Assembly: GCF_013373865.1 (NCBI RefSeq)
Contig: NW_023415834.1
Span: 1 to 64,000 of the forward strand
Direction: 5' to 3'
Source of the DNA: Monomorium pharaonis
Lineage: Eukaryota; Arthropoda; Insecta; Hymenoptera; Formicidae
DNA: 64,000 bases
In this document: one piece after another, positions 11,575 through 22,443 of the stretch
How the letters are laid out: each line of letters starts with the position of its first letter
How positions within the stretch are numbered: the stretch's first letter is position 1
The notes under the pieces: model-generated
Seen by the model: only the letters and a program-made list of their open reading frames with translations
The model's database searches: none
What the model was told of the DNA's origin: nothing
Translations under genes and position numbers: made by a program

Positions 11575-11830
11575 GTTATTGTTATTCATTTGATTGTCTG
11601 AAAGAACTGCGTTAACGAACCGACGGATCGTACAGGTATTGTCCCGTGCAAAGTAGATATTAGATATCCGCTTGTTTAGCTTTTTATCACCAGGAGTACC
11701 CTCAACGGGCTCCAGTCAGCCAATACCACCAGCTGTTGGGTGACTAAACTCGACTTCTTAATTAAGGAGCCGACGCACAAGACGGTGATCCGTATCAGAC
11801 GTGTCGCGGTAGACGCGTAATTATTTATGG
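11575..11830 (-). other. GC-richer conserved island in U5
   Basis: This ~250-bp stretch stands out from the AT-rich LTR. It is almost unchanged in all four LTR copies that include it (also about 28785-28995, 39190-39400 and 49620-49835). In sense it contains a complementary pair around GGAG...CTCC. It may be a structured RNA element such as a packaging or regulatory signal. Function is not shown. Confidence 0.35.
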
Positions 11831-12639
11831 GTTTCAAAGTATAGAGGCATATGAGATTTAATTATTTGTTGAAAAGTAGAAGGATGCGATCGTATTTTAT
11901 AATTTTTATTTATTTATTTATTCAGGTAACAATGCTGGAGATCGCATAAAGGTTTAAGGAGTGTGTGGAAGTACTTCAGTTAAATTTCTATATCTAAATT
12001 AGTAAATCAGCGGGGTTATAATTGGCAATAATAAACCATGTATAAATGAAAATCAATTATTGTATCAAATATATATGTGTGCATTTAATTCAGTTGGGTC
12101 TCGAATGCGTTATGAAATCAAGTAAATTGCATGTGAACTTTGAATAATTATTATATTATTTCATGTAAATTATTAGAATCAGTGATTTGAATATTATTTA
12201 TTATATCTGGCACAAAGTAACGTAGATGTTATGATAATAGTTTAAATTTAGAGATGTACAAGTTGGATATTAAATAGAAATAGAGTAGATATCAAAGTAT
12301 TAAATCATGGATAAAATTGCATTGAATAAATTAAATCGAATTGGATAGTAGTATGGATTGTATTTAATCAAAGTGAAATATCAGATTTGCTGCATTAAAT
12401 TGAATTGTGAATTAAATCGGATCGTAAATTAAATTGCATTAAAATGAATTAAAATCAAGTTCAGTGGTGAGTTATTCGTAGTATTGAAATTTAAAATTAA
12501 ATCAAATTAAATCGGGATATCAATGCACATTAACATAAATTAGATTAAATCAGATTGCAGAATATGTCACATAAAAAAATAGAATAAATCAGAGTATCAG
12601 TATATTAAAATATCGGTGTATCAGAAATAAATGTTCATG

Positions 12640-12762
12640 CATCAATCAGTATATCAATAAATGTCAAATAAAATGTCAATGTATATCAATAAATGTCAGA
12701 ATAAAATATCAATGTATCAATAAATGTCAAAGAAAATATCAATGTGTCAACCAAGCTGTATT
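12640..12762. repeat. Variable ~36-bp minisatellite in U5
   Basis: Units of the form 'ATCAATAAATGTC' plus 'AAATAAAATRTCAATGT' occur about three times here. They occur twice in the LTR at 27609 (near 29823-29893) and once in the LTRs at 38055 and 48402 (near 40196 and 50657). This length marker separates the LTR copies. Confidence 0.7.
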
Positions 12763-13142
12763 AAATTGAATTAAATTATAATTTGAATTGAGGTCAATTA
12801 TATTAAATTAAATAAAAAATCAAAATATCAATTGAGTAGTGTTAAATTAGAATTAAATTGTCAAAGTCGCAAATTCATTGAATTAAATTAAATTAAATCA
12901 TGATTAAATAATATATAAAATTGAATTAAATTGAATTAAATTTCCAAACCGGCAGACTGGGGTAATATTGTATAAGTATTTATTTGTTGTTAAATTGTTA
13001 AGTATTTAGGTTATTAAAATAATTTCAAATAATTAGAATGATAGTCCAAAAGTGATTACGCGCGGCAGAGTGTTCACTTGTAGAGATTGATGACAGCTTG
13101 ATTGAGATTATATAAATCAGATAAATAAAATTAATTTAAGTT

Positions 13143-13393
13143 ACTCACCAAAAGGTCTTCGGGGATATATGAATTATTGAGGCTGGAGCCCCTTAGAGTT
13201 TTATAAGTCTTTATTTCTTTCAGTTACAATGTTCCTTCTACAGTCGACAAAATGGCGGATGCTTCTTAAGATGTGCAGATATGCGGTACAGTGTTGGAGT
13301 TCAGTGCGCAATGTGAACACTCAGAGAAACGTGGTGTTGTTACTTGAAAAGACCGGCGCGCAATGCTGATCCGCCGCGGCGCTCGCTTTTATA
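13143..13393 (-). promoter_or_regulatory. Core promoter, R region and splice donor of 3' LTR
   Basis: Minus-strand equivalent of the block at 3059-3308: TATAAAAG at 13393-13386, initiator TCAGCATT about 25 nt downstream, AATAAA near 13217, and donor GTGAGT at 13148-13143. In a 3' LTR this would serve poly(A) formation, or promote transcription out through U5 into flanking DNA. Confidence 0.6.
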
Positions 13394-16055
13394 TTGTTCG
13401 AGTGTTGAGACCGCGGGGGTGTGGTACGAAGTAAGGAGTGCATCATTCTCGCTTCTAATTTCAAGGGTGCCGCGGACTGTCGGCCATAATTTTACAAAGG
13501 ATGTACTTGCATCGGATGTTTAGGCTTTCGAGATACAGAAAAATATCATATTACTTTTTGATCAAACAATTTCGCAAGTGACTCACGATGACTCATACCC
13601 GAGCGTGAGAATGGAATTTATGCATCTTATGCATATAAAATATTCATTCAAATATTATAACTGTGAAATAAATTATTAATTAATGTTTTCTACGACTCGT
13701 ACGCTTGCAGAGGTTTTTATACAATAATATTTCTTTCATTGTAAAGCTTAGTTTTTTGCAAATTTAATTGTTAATAGACGCTACGCATTAATTATTTGAT
13801 ATTTAACGAAATTAATTATTTATAATACTTATTTGTTGAAATAATGACTCTATATGGTAATATTAATTGATACAAATAGATTTTATATTATTTAGAGTTC
13901 TGTTTTATTAAGATTAATTATTAACTGAGTCTGAATAATTGAATATGCGTACGTAGGTATGTTTTATCAATAAACTAATTGTTAATTAACATTTTTCTTT
14001 GTGGTAACAATTTTTACGTATAGTAGTAGTGGTTCTCAAACGATATATGTAACTTTTATATTTTTTAAACCTTCGCAAGTGTGTTATTAATGAATATTTA
14101 GTTGCGCGTAATATTTCATTATTCAAGCGTTTATTGTGCAAATAATATTTGCACATATTTTAAATAGGGGTTCCCATCTATTACAGTGGTGATCACCTTA
14201 GTGATTCGCCGCTCTTGAATTTTAGCACTTGTAATAATTTCGATGAGCTAACCTTGAAGGCTTTAGACGTTTGCAATTAATATCGTCAGTGAATATTCTA
14301 CCTTAAGTAATATTTCATCGCTGGTGCATATGTGAATTTTATAATAATTTTACATTCTTCTTATAGAGGTTCGCATTCATTACAATGATGGTCAGCCATC
14401 TTGTGTACACTGCAATAGCTTCAGTGACATGGCCTTGGGACTTTATTTATTAATTATGCACTTGCAAAAGCCTTAATAATTATTTCTTTAGTCAAAATCG
14501 ATTGTTAACTAGCTTTATGAATAAATGATAATTGCAAAATTATGTAATTAATAAGGATTATTTATTTATAATTAAATTATTGTTCGTATATATAATATTC
14601 TATTTGTTAATTAGTATTTATGCAAAAAGGTGATTGTTAATTAATATTTATGTTTGGAATAATAATCTAAAATTGATATTAATAATTATTTAATTGTTTA
14701 TACCATTTTATATATTATTTAGGCTTCTACAATGGTCTTATGAATATTCTACTGTTAATAATATTTCATGATAGTGATGCAATGATTTTACATTCACCTT
14801 CACAAGGGTGCTCATGTACCATGACGGTTCTCAAGGTGAGAGACTTGTGTTTCAAGGCCTATAGTACTTATAAAGGTCTTTTGGCAGTTGTCCTTGACAC
14901 TTTAAAAATTTATATCTCGTGAACGGTAAGAGATTAAGAGATGGGGTTTGGACCATCGTATAGAGGACCTCGAGGACTATGTTTGGCCGAATTTTGGTCC
15001 TCCCGAAAAATCGAGGTGGGGGTGAAAATTGAAGTTTTTAAAAGAACATCATTTACGGTCGAATCAGGTAAAACGGAGCGTTTTGGCAAGTTTTCGGTTT
15101 TTGGGTAAAAAATGTGAAATTTGTCCCAAAAAATAATTGTTTTTTCCAAATTTTTGGAAACATGATTTTTAGTATAAACAAAGTCTGCGACGCTTCTTGG
15201 AATTAATTTGGCAACTCTACCTCTTATGGTTCTCGAGATATTGGCAAAAGTTTCCGGGAATTCTTGGAATTACAGCAGCATTTCCAGGAATTCGTGATGG
15301 CTGTGTATGACGGGTTTATCATTCGGTAGGCGCTTGTAACAAATGGTAAGTATACCATTGTCGGTAATTAGGGAATGGTTATTGATGGTAAGTGCAGGTA
15401 AGTTATCGACAGTTGGCCCTCTATTGGCAAAGTATACAAGTTAATGGTAAGTTTTTAATAGTAGAGGTATCCCGTTAGTCGGTAACTTATAAGATTTTAG
15501 TATTTTAATTTAATTTAAAGAATTTTTATAATAAAATGAACGATTATTGATGCAATTCCTTTACAATATTAAATTTAGGTGTCGACCATAAGGTGTATGA
15601 TTAATTTAATTGAATAATTCGATATTCAATGTAGATTTGGTAATTAACTCTTATCATTATGATTTCGAACGATTGTAACCTTAAAGAATATAACATTTCA
15701 TATGATCTTAATAATTAATATAAGATAAAATAGTGGTTCAAAAGTTATGAACGTTAGAGAATATAATAATATAAGTATTAACTGGTTAATATAGAGATAG
15801 TATATGATTATTAAAATAATAATAGAATGTAAGAATATATAATGTGAATAATAATATGAATAATAAGTGAATTAGTAATATAAAATTAACTGAATAATTA
15901 AAATAATTGGATAAGAATATAATATAAGTGTAATAAATGAATAGTAATATAAAATTGATTAAAATATAATTGAATATATGAATAGATATACGAATAAAGG
16001 AAATTCATAAAGCAAATAATTAATAAAAATTGAAAAATTTACACGGGACGTGACA

Positions 16056-16070
16056 CCTCCCCCCTATTTT
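16056..16070 (-). promoter_or_regulatory. Polypurine tract of element 1
   Basis: The sense strand reads AAAATAGGGGGGAGG directly followed by the LTR start TGTCACG. This is the classical plus-strand primer position. The env stop codon TAG (16066-16064) lies inside the tract, so env coding sequence runs into the PPT. Confidence 0.9.
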
Positions 16071-18200
16071 AGAACGAATCCCGATGATTTAGAAGGGATT
16101 TGTTCAAGATCGTCGAAACGATCTCTTAAAGTTTTGTAAGGGTAGGCGTTAAAGTTATCTGATAAGGACGTTACCGGATTATTTTCGTTATTTTCCGGGT
16201 TTGTGCTCATTTGGGCGTCCTTCTGATGAGAACAAACTGGCCTGTTTGAGTCGGATAAATTTTCCTCGTTGATTACGTATATCTGGGCATCCTTCAAGCG
16301 GGAGAATGCTGGAGGGGCCGTCGGCAACGGAGGTGGTTGCGGCGGCTGCTGTGGTCGTTGTTCGATTTTCTTATCGGGCTTCCGCGTCGGTCCGCGGCTC
16401 AAGTGAAGTAGCAGATGAGTGATAGAGCTCCACAGGGCTCCAAGTAAATGTAGACTACACCCATATACTGAATGAAGGGCGTATCCATGAAGGAGTGTGT
16501 CGATCACGACTTTGATGACACGTATAATAATAAAAATGCCCATTATTCCGGCTGTTGCTGAGCCGAAATTTACAAAGCCTTCCATAGGCGAGAAGCAGTG
16601 TTGTCAGCTATTTTGTTAAGAGCTTCTTCGTCTAGGAGATTATAGACAGATACGGCATTTGATCCAATATCGTGTCCAGTGATGCGTCTAGCGATTTCGT
16701 GAAGTAGTGCAGGTTTCTCGGCGGGAAACATAATATGATCTCTGAGCCTTTCAATTTCCTTATCGGCATATAATCCAGAGACGGCTAGAGGTGCTGGCTT
16801 GGCGTAGTTCCAAGTTAGTTTAGTAAGAGGTTTAAGTTGTTCGGGCGGTAATTGCAAGACCTGGGGTTTCGGCGTGAATTGCAGCCAGGTTTGCTCGATT
16901 CTAAATAATGTCGGTAGTTCGTTGCTGCATTCTCGTTTGTTCCCTACCCTAGAAATTATTCTTGATCTAGGCGTCAGGAAAAACGATCCATTTCGTACGG
17001 TTATCGGTAATTCAGAGTAGCATTCAGTTGTTTCTCTCAGTGTGACTTCCACTGGGATACATTTTACAATGTGGACAGACTCTCCGGTGTTGACTGCCAT
17101 ATAACCGGGTCCTTTCATGAGTCTGTATGCAAATTCGTCAGGTTGTAAAGCAGCGAAAGATAGAGCGTTTGTGATTACCTGTCTTTCGAGCTCACATTTT
17201 TGCGTCATTACGTTATGGTATAAAGATGTCATCTGGCTGCGTACGTGTTTTTCAACGTACACAAATTTAGAGTTTAGATATGCAAAGATGTCGAGGTTGT
17301 GTATCGGGAATGGAGGTACGGCTAGCGAAGGTAGCTCCGTTTTTAATTTCCATTATAAATAATTTTGGATGCTCCGTGCGTAGTAAATTATAACCGCACA
17401 GAGGTTGCTCTCCTCGGCTGGTTAGAGCGAAGGTAACGTCTTGTGTCGTGAGGCTGTAGACTGGCGATTCAGAACTGTCGCTTTCAGTAGTTTTTATTTG
17501 CAGGTCCTTCGTAGAGGACATCATATTGATTAAATCCACAGGCGGGAGTCGGTATCGATTTCCAATATGAATATCCGTCATCCGTGTCGAGACAAAAGCT
17601 ATCAGCAAGTGTGCAGGTCGTTCCAGAGCGTAATTTTATTTTTCCAGATTCGAGATGAACAGGATTCATAGATGATTTAATGGTTATTTTGGCGCTGGCT
17701 TGAACTATGACGTCAGGCCATGATCCATAAGGGTCGGAATATTGTGCTGTACCCTTACAGTATCCGTTATTTTCAATTCTTCCTCCAAGGGTGAAGCTGC
17801 GGTAAGTCGTTTGATTGGCTTTGATTCCTGTGAGGAGAACTCCTGGTCCCATTGATATGGTTCCGTCGTTGAACATCCTCATGCATGTGGTATATCCTGT
17901 TTCGTGGATATATTCGGCTTGGCCATTGTGGACTGCGGAGATGTGAGAGTTCATTCCACAATAAAAGACTGTTCGTGAAATTTCCACTTTGCACTGGAAA
18001 ACTTCAGCTTGATTGTAATTAGATAATTGTAGAAGTTGAATAGAGACTTCCGTGGTATTAGGCCTTTTGTATTGCAAGTCGCACTCGCCTACGTCGAGCG
18101 ATGATATAGCGGTGATATTGAGGTGTCGTCCGCCGCAATCGAAACCGATTAAAGCGTGAACGTTAATTACGAAAGTCAAAACTATTATAAATGACTTCAT
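16064..18200 (-). pseudogene. env: env glycoprotein gene, frameshifted
   Basis: This is the same protein as the intact 712-aa env at 54005-56143. An N-terminal hydrophobic signal segment is followed by a Cys-containing ectodomain with several N-x-S/T sites, a membrane anchor and a Pro-rich tail. The frame is interrupted at three places compared with the second copy: extra bases in short homopolymers near 17493 and 17300, and a missing base near 16578. All three are homopolymer indels, so sequencing error is a realistic alternative to true decay. A short block near 16180-16205 in the tail differs from the other copy by a cluster of changes rather than scattered substitutions. Confidence 0.85.
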
Positions 18201-20442
18201 TTTAATTAATGATCCTTTATGCGTATATGTATTTATAGTAATAAAACTAAATGTAATATAAAGGTATAAAGTAGTATATTGTAACGTATATATGCATGTA
18301 ATTGTAGGAATATTGCAAAATAAATGTTTATATTACGATTGAAAATAAAGCGTGATATTTCATGAGATATTATACCATAATTGTAGGCCTATAACTTGTA
18401 ACTAAAATATATGTAAGAAGGAGAACAAGAATAACCTTATATCTATGTTAATAAAATAGTATTGAATATAATTATAGTAATAGAGATTTATGTACGGCAG
18501 AGAACGGATATGTAAATACGCTTATCAGAGTGTCGAGTACAATAATATAAGATTGTGAATCGCAAGATATGTGTATTGTGTAGTAGGTTATAAGTATAAA
18601 TGCTAGTAATCTAATAAAATAAAATAAAATAAAACGCAAGGTAAATTAGTTTGACTTGCGTAGGATATATGTAAGATTAGTATAATATTGTTAAGTAAAT
18701 ATTATTATTTAGTAGTAAGTAATGTTAATAGCGGTGGGATAAAATGATAAAATAAAAATTTAAGCAAAGTAAAATTAAAGTTAATAGTATTAAGTTGTAA
18801 TGATATATGTTTCCTATGTTTATTCGTGTGACAACGCCGATATTGAATGCACTTAATAAAATAACAAAAAATATTTTTTTTTTTTGCGTAACTCCTTTTT
18901 CCTTGTATGGATAATTTATGATTATTATTCGTAAAATATGTATGTAAGTATACGGGAGACGAAAGTAAAGCTAAATATGGTTAATATAGTTTAAAACTCA
19001 AGTATAATCCTTAAAAGTAATATTTAATATGGTTAGTATTATTATGTTATATTTATTGCGGTGGGATATATATTATAGTGGGATGTATTATGTAGTTAGC
19101 ATTGCATCATATTGTAAAGCGGTGGGATATAATATATATGTATGTATGTTTATTTCTTATTTTATTATGTATATATTTCTTTTTTATTATTTTGTATGGT
19201 CAGATCAATCAATGAGGCTTTTCAAATAGCGGTGGGATTTATGTTTTTTTTTATGTATATTTTCGTTTCCTCCTTTTTTTATTGTGAGATATGCTTATAT
19301 AAATTTTAGCGGTGGGATTTTATTTATTTCTTAACATCAAGCAGTAGTGATAAAGCTAGTAGAATTATTAACTGCGGTGGAATTTTTGTATTTTGTAGCA
19401 ATAAGGCGAAATGAATCAAATCGTTAAATCGATATGAGAAGTCTATCGGCGGCATAGGCAGCTCGGTGCCTTATTCGCGTAGCGCGATATTGATTGATCG
19501 ATGACGTGTAATTTATTGATTAGTAGTGAAATAAGCTAATCGGTTATTGCTTTAGCGGTGGGATTATGTTTTTTGTCATCGGTGGGATTAGTGGTAACTA
19601 CAACTAATAAAAATTATTATACTGCGGTGGGATCAATAGTTTGTATAAATTGCGCTTGTGGTATAAGATTACATATTGCAAGGTATATAGTAAACTAATT
19701 GTAACTGTGTATCGGAATAAACGAACGATATATGTGTATATAATAAAAAGAAACGAGGCAACTGTGCGTATCCTGTGGTAACGATTATGATTGGTCATAT
19801 AAAGCGTCGATTTTACCTAATTAATTTAAAATAAAATGTATGTATATACGTATGTGCGTACTAAGTATAATATTGAATGCAAGTAATATATTGTATGTAA
19901 TATTGTATGATTATATGTATTCTATAAAACGTTACGAGATAATATTAATAAGAATAAAACTAATATTTAATATGATATAAGTATTACATGTTTGTTTGTT
20001 TTTTATTATTATTATTTTTTATGCGGTGGGATTTAGTGTAGATAAAATGCGATTAATATAATATGTTAGAATGGTTATTGGATATGATTAGTATAATACT
20101 TCTATTTTGTTTTCATGCGATCTTATTATTAATTATTAATATTTAAAGTATAAATAGATTTGCGTAAATCGGTTATGTAAACAATTAATTATAAGCATTA
20201 TTTGTTATTTTCCTTATTTTTGTTTTTTTTTTGTGCGGCAGGATCTATAATGTATCATTAAGTTTTATAACTTTGAATAAGCAAATGGATTGTTAGTATT
20301 TTGATTTTGTGGATTAAATGTTAGATTGAATAAGTGTTAATTATGTTTGATCGAGCTTAGTGTTTCCGGTGAGACAGTAAGTTCGATATTCACTTGATTT
20401 TCCGCTGCTCGAAGAATCAAGCGCATGGTATTTGCATGCCCG
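18201..20442. other. Long non-coding pol-env spacer
   Basis: 2.2 kb of extremely AT-rich sequence without a supported ORF separates the Cys-rich ORF from env. Typical gypsy-type retroviruses have env overlapping or abutting pol. Apart from the eleven motifs above I see nothing definable. The sequence drifts between elements 1 and 2, mostly by small indels, while the motifs stay. Confidence 0.6.
18731..20244. repeat. Eleven dispersed GCGGTGGGAT motifs in pol-env spacer
   Basis: Plus-strand motif starts: 18731, 19058, 19119, 19229, 19309, 19374 (degenerate), 19555, 19579, 19624, 20023 and 20235 (degenerate), separated by highly AT-rich DNA. The extended consensus is AGCGGTGGGATT. In the retroelement sense (minus) it reads AATCCCACCGCT. 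The array is conserved site by site in element 2 (56692-58192). The consensus equals part of a perfect complement to the 3' end of eukaryotic tRNA-Leu, the same tRNA matched by the PBS at 27572-27592, but in the opposite orientation. It also resembles an insulator-like protein-binding array. Function unknown. Confidence 0.85.
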
Positions 20443-20844
20443 TTAATAAAAGGAACCTCGTGAAATCACGTAGGTTGTTTCATTCATATGATCTATTATC
20501 TGTTCACTTATATCGATTTCGTGTAGATATTGCCATAGTCGATTGGTACATGTAAAACAATTTCTAATCGGTTTAATTTCTGTAACTGATTTTAAGCATT
20601 GACTACAATTTACTTCGTGGTATGTTAGAGAGTTTAAGGCAAAATGTGATGTTTTGAATTCATATTGGGCTCGAATTATAAGAGTTCTAATTTGTTTAAA
20701 ACATTTAAGACATAGGCAAAAATTAGTTACTTTTTCGCGGTAGCCTGTGTTTTGTACACAGTACCAAAATGGTGATTTATCGACTGGTTTTATAGGAGTG
20801 GTTAAATGTCGGGCCGGAAGACCTGGCCGACGGTGCCAAAGCAT
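20443..20844 (-). CDS. Cys-rich accessory protein, 133 aa
   Basis: A small ORF starting with ATG 27 bp after the pol stop, intact in both family A elements with only a few amino-acid differences. Seven cysteines are spaced as C29-x15-C45xxC48-x31-C80xxC83-x12-C96xxC99, with one further Cys at 43. The same spacing occurs in the 141- and 139-aa ORFs of family B. Pairs of CxxC suggest zinc binding in a ribbon or treble-clef style fold (inference). There is no signal peptide or membrane segment, and the N-terminus is Pro/Arg/His rich. I do not recognise it as a known retroviral accessory protein; its position after pol suggests expression from a subgenomic message. Confidence 0.8.
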   Translation of the reverse strand: MLWHRRPGLPARHLTTPIKPVDKSPFWYCVQNTGYREKVTNFCLCLKCFKQIRTLIIRAQYEFKTSHFALNSLTYHEVNCSQCLKSVTEIKPIRNCFTCTNRLWQYLHEIDISEQIIDHMNETTYVISRGSFY

Positions 20845-20871
20845 CTGTGAACAGAAATAATGATTAGGCGC

Positions 20872-22443
20872 TCATCCTGGATCCACGTGTGCTACCTTTA
20901 ATTTATTGATATGCACAACGCGTGGTCTTTTGCCAATTAGAATTTTTACGTTGCAGGGTGGGAGATTTTCAATTACTTTGTAAGGTCCCACATATTGATC
21001 AGAGAATTTTCCTTTACTTGGTTCTTTCAATAGAAATACTTCTGTGCCTTCCTCAAAATGTCGAGGATTTATGTGTCTGTCATAGTATCGTTTGCTTCTT
21101 TCTTTAGCAGAAATTAAATTTTGTCTAGCCTCTTCACGTGTTTCGTGTAATCTATTCGCGAGATCTGTGATATATTCGTGATACGTATTTTCGTTATTGG
21201 ACTCTAAAGGAGGATGGCTAGAGGGTAAACGAGCAAGTTTGCCGAATATAAGTTCGTATGGCGAAAATTTTGTACCTTCGTGTACACTAGTATTATAAGA
21301 AAACATAGCCATGTTAATATAGTCGTCCCAGTTATCTTCTTTGTCAATTTGCGTTTTAAGATATTCGGTTAGTACGTGATGCGATCGTTCTAAAGAACCG
21401 TTCGACTGAGGATAATAGGCGGTTGTTTTAAAATGTTGAATATTGAATTTCTTAGTCAAAGATCGCATAAGGGAAGATAAAAAATTTGCTCCTTGATCTG
21501 TGAGTATGGCTTTCGGAGCACCGTAAATGCATATAAAATTCTTTGCAAATGCGTCAGCGATAGACACCGACGTGGCGTCATTTAGTGGCACGGCTACGGA
21601 ATATTTCGTTAATAAATCTTGCATTGTTAGAATGTATTGATTTCCTTTTACGGTGACTGGTAATGGTCCCATTATATCAAGCGAAACTTTATCAAAAGCT
21701 GTTCCGGGGGTGTCCGTAATTATCATGGGCTGTTTAGTTTTAATTCTGGTTAGCTTCTTAATTTGACATTGCTTACATTTTCGAATTAAATCTGAAATAT
21801 CCTTTTTCATAGAGCTCCAAAAATAATGTGGTCTTAACCGATTATAGGTTTTTGTCACACCCTTGTGACCACCGTGCGAGGACGCGTGATTTTCTAAGAT
21901 CAATGCTTCACGTTCGTGAGGCTCAGGATTTCGGATTAAATTTTCACAAATAGTAATTTGACAGTTAGTTCCTGTTAAATAAATTTTGAATTGCTTAAGG
22001 ACGTAAGACCATGGAATATCGTCAAAAGATTCGGTTTTACTAACGCTTATTGATTTGAGCTCTAATTCAGTTATTACGTCTACTAATGATTGAAAACAAT
22101 TTTTTAAGGTTTGTGGCTCTAATAGTGTACGATTATTAAATTTTATAGGGAGTGAAATTACAGTGTTTCCTTTTATGGTCTTTACATTAGCTCTTTCGTA
22201 AGTTAAGTTTTCGTAGTTCGGTAGTAAGTTAGCTTCTGAATATTGTTTCGCGCCGTTATCAAAAGGAGTACCGTTTAGGTATATGAATATAACATGGTTA
22301 TCTTTTCGGCTAAGTAAGTTTTCACGAGTTTTATCGATTGTTGGTTCTTGGAGTGCGAGAGGAAGAAGCGGAATTTGTTCATGAGGGGATTGATATAGGA
22401 GTAAGTAGTTCGTCGTAATATTCTTCGTCGTTATCTGTATCAC
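20872..22443 (-). pseudogene. pol: pol fragment: integrase
   Basis: Third frame segment of the broken pol. After ~18 out-of-frame residues it carries an N-terminal linker and a zinc-binding HHCC domain (H186, H190, then CKQC at 223-226). The catalytic core has D256, D316 and E352 (exactly D-x35-E between the last two, within LTDQGANF and SNGSLE). The C-terminus has a GPY-type module (VGPYKV) typical of Ty3/gypsy integrases. It would insert element cDNA into host DNA. The stop at 20872 is followed by the 133-aa ORF. The break from the RT/RNase H segment is a one-base indel near 22385 relative to element 2. Confidence 0.92.

Larger units (their letters stand above)
10386..16055 (-). mobile_element. 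Element 1 3' LTR, full length (5670 bp)
   Basis: On the plus strand it starts TGTTACGGACAAAAATTTC and ends CACGGGACGTGACA, giving TG...CA ends with a 7-bp imperfect inverted terminus. Immediately outside it, on the pol side, is a purine tract (PPT). A second, nearly identical copy flanks the other side of the internal region at 27609, and a third is at 48402-53996. It contains no ORF over ~75 codons. At 5.6 kb it is several times longer than typical insect gypsy-type LTRs, usually a few hundred bp. Confidence 0.93.

Noticed and set aside
14740..15149. 60- and 71-codon ORFs in the LTR U3 (also at 1314, 31832, 52681 and 52875)
   Set aside because: Present in all LTR copies simply because the LTR is conserved. 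They overlap on opposite strands, lack domains and end at different points in different copies.
18731..20244. Spacer motifs as Pol III B boxes or tRNA genes
   Set aside because: The motif covers only the end of the T arm and acceptor stem and lacks the GGTTCGA core and an A box. No tRNA-like secondary structure is present.
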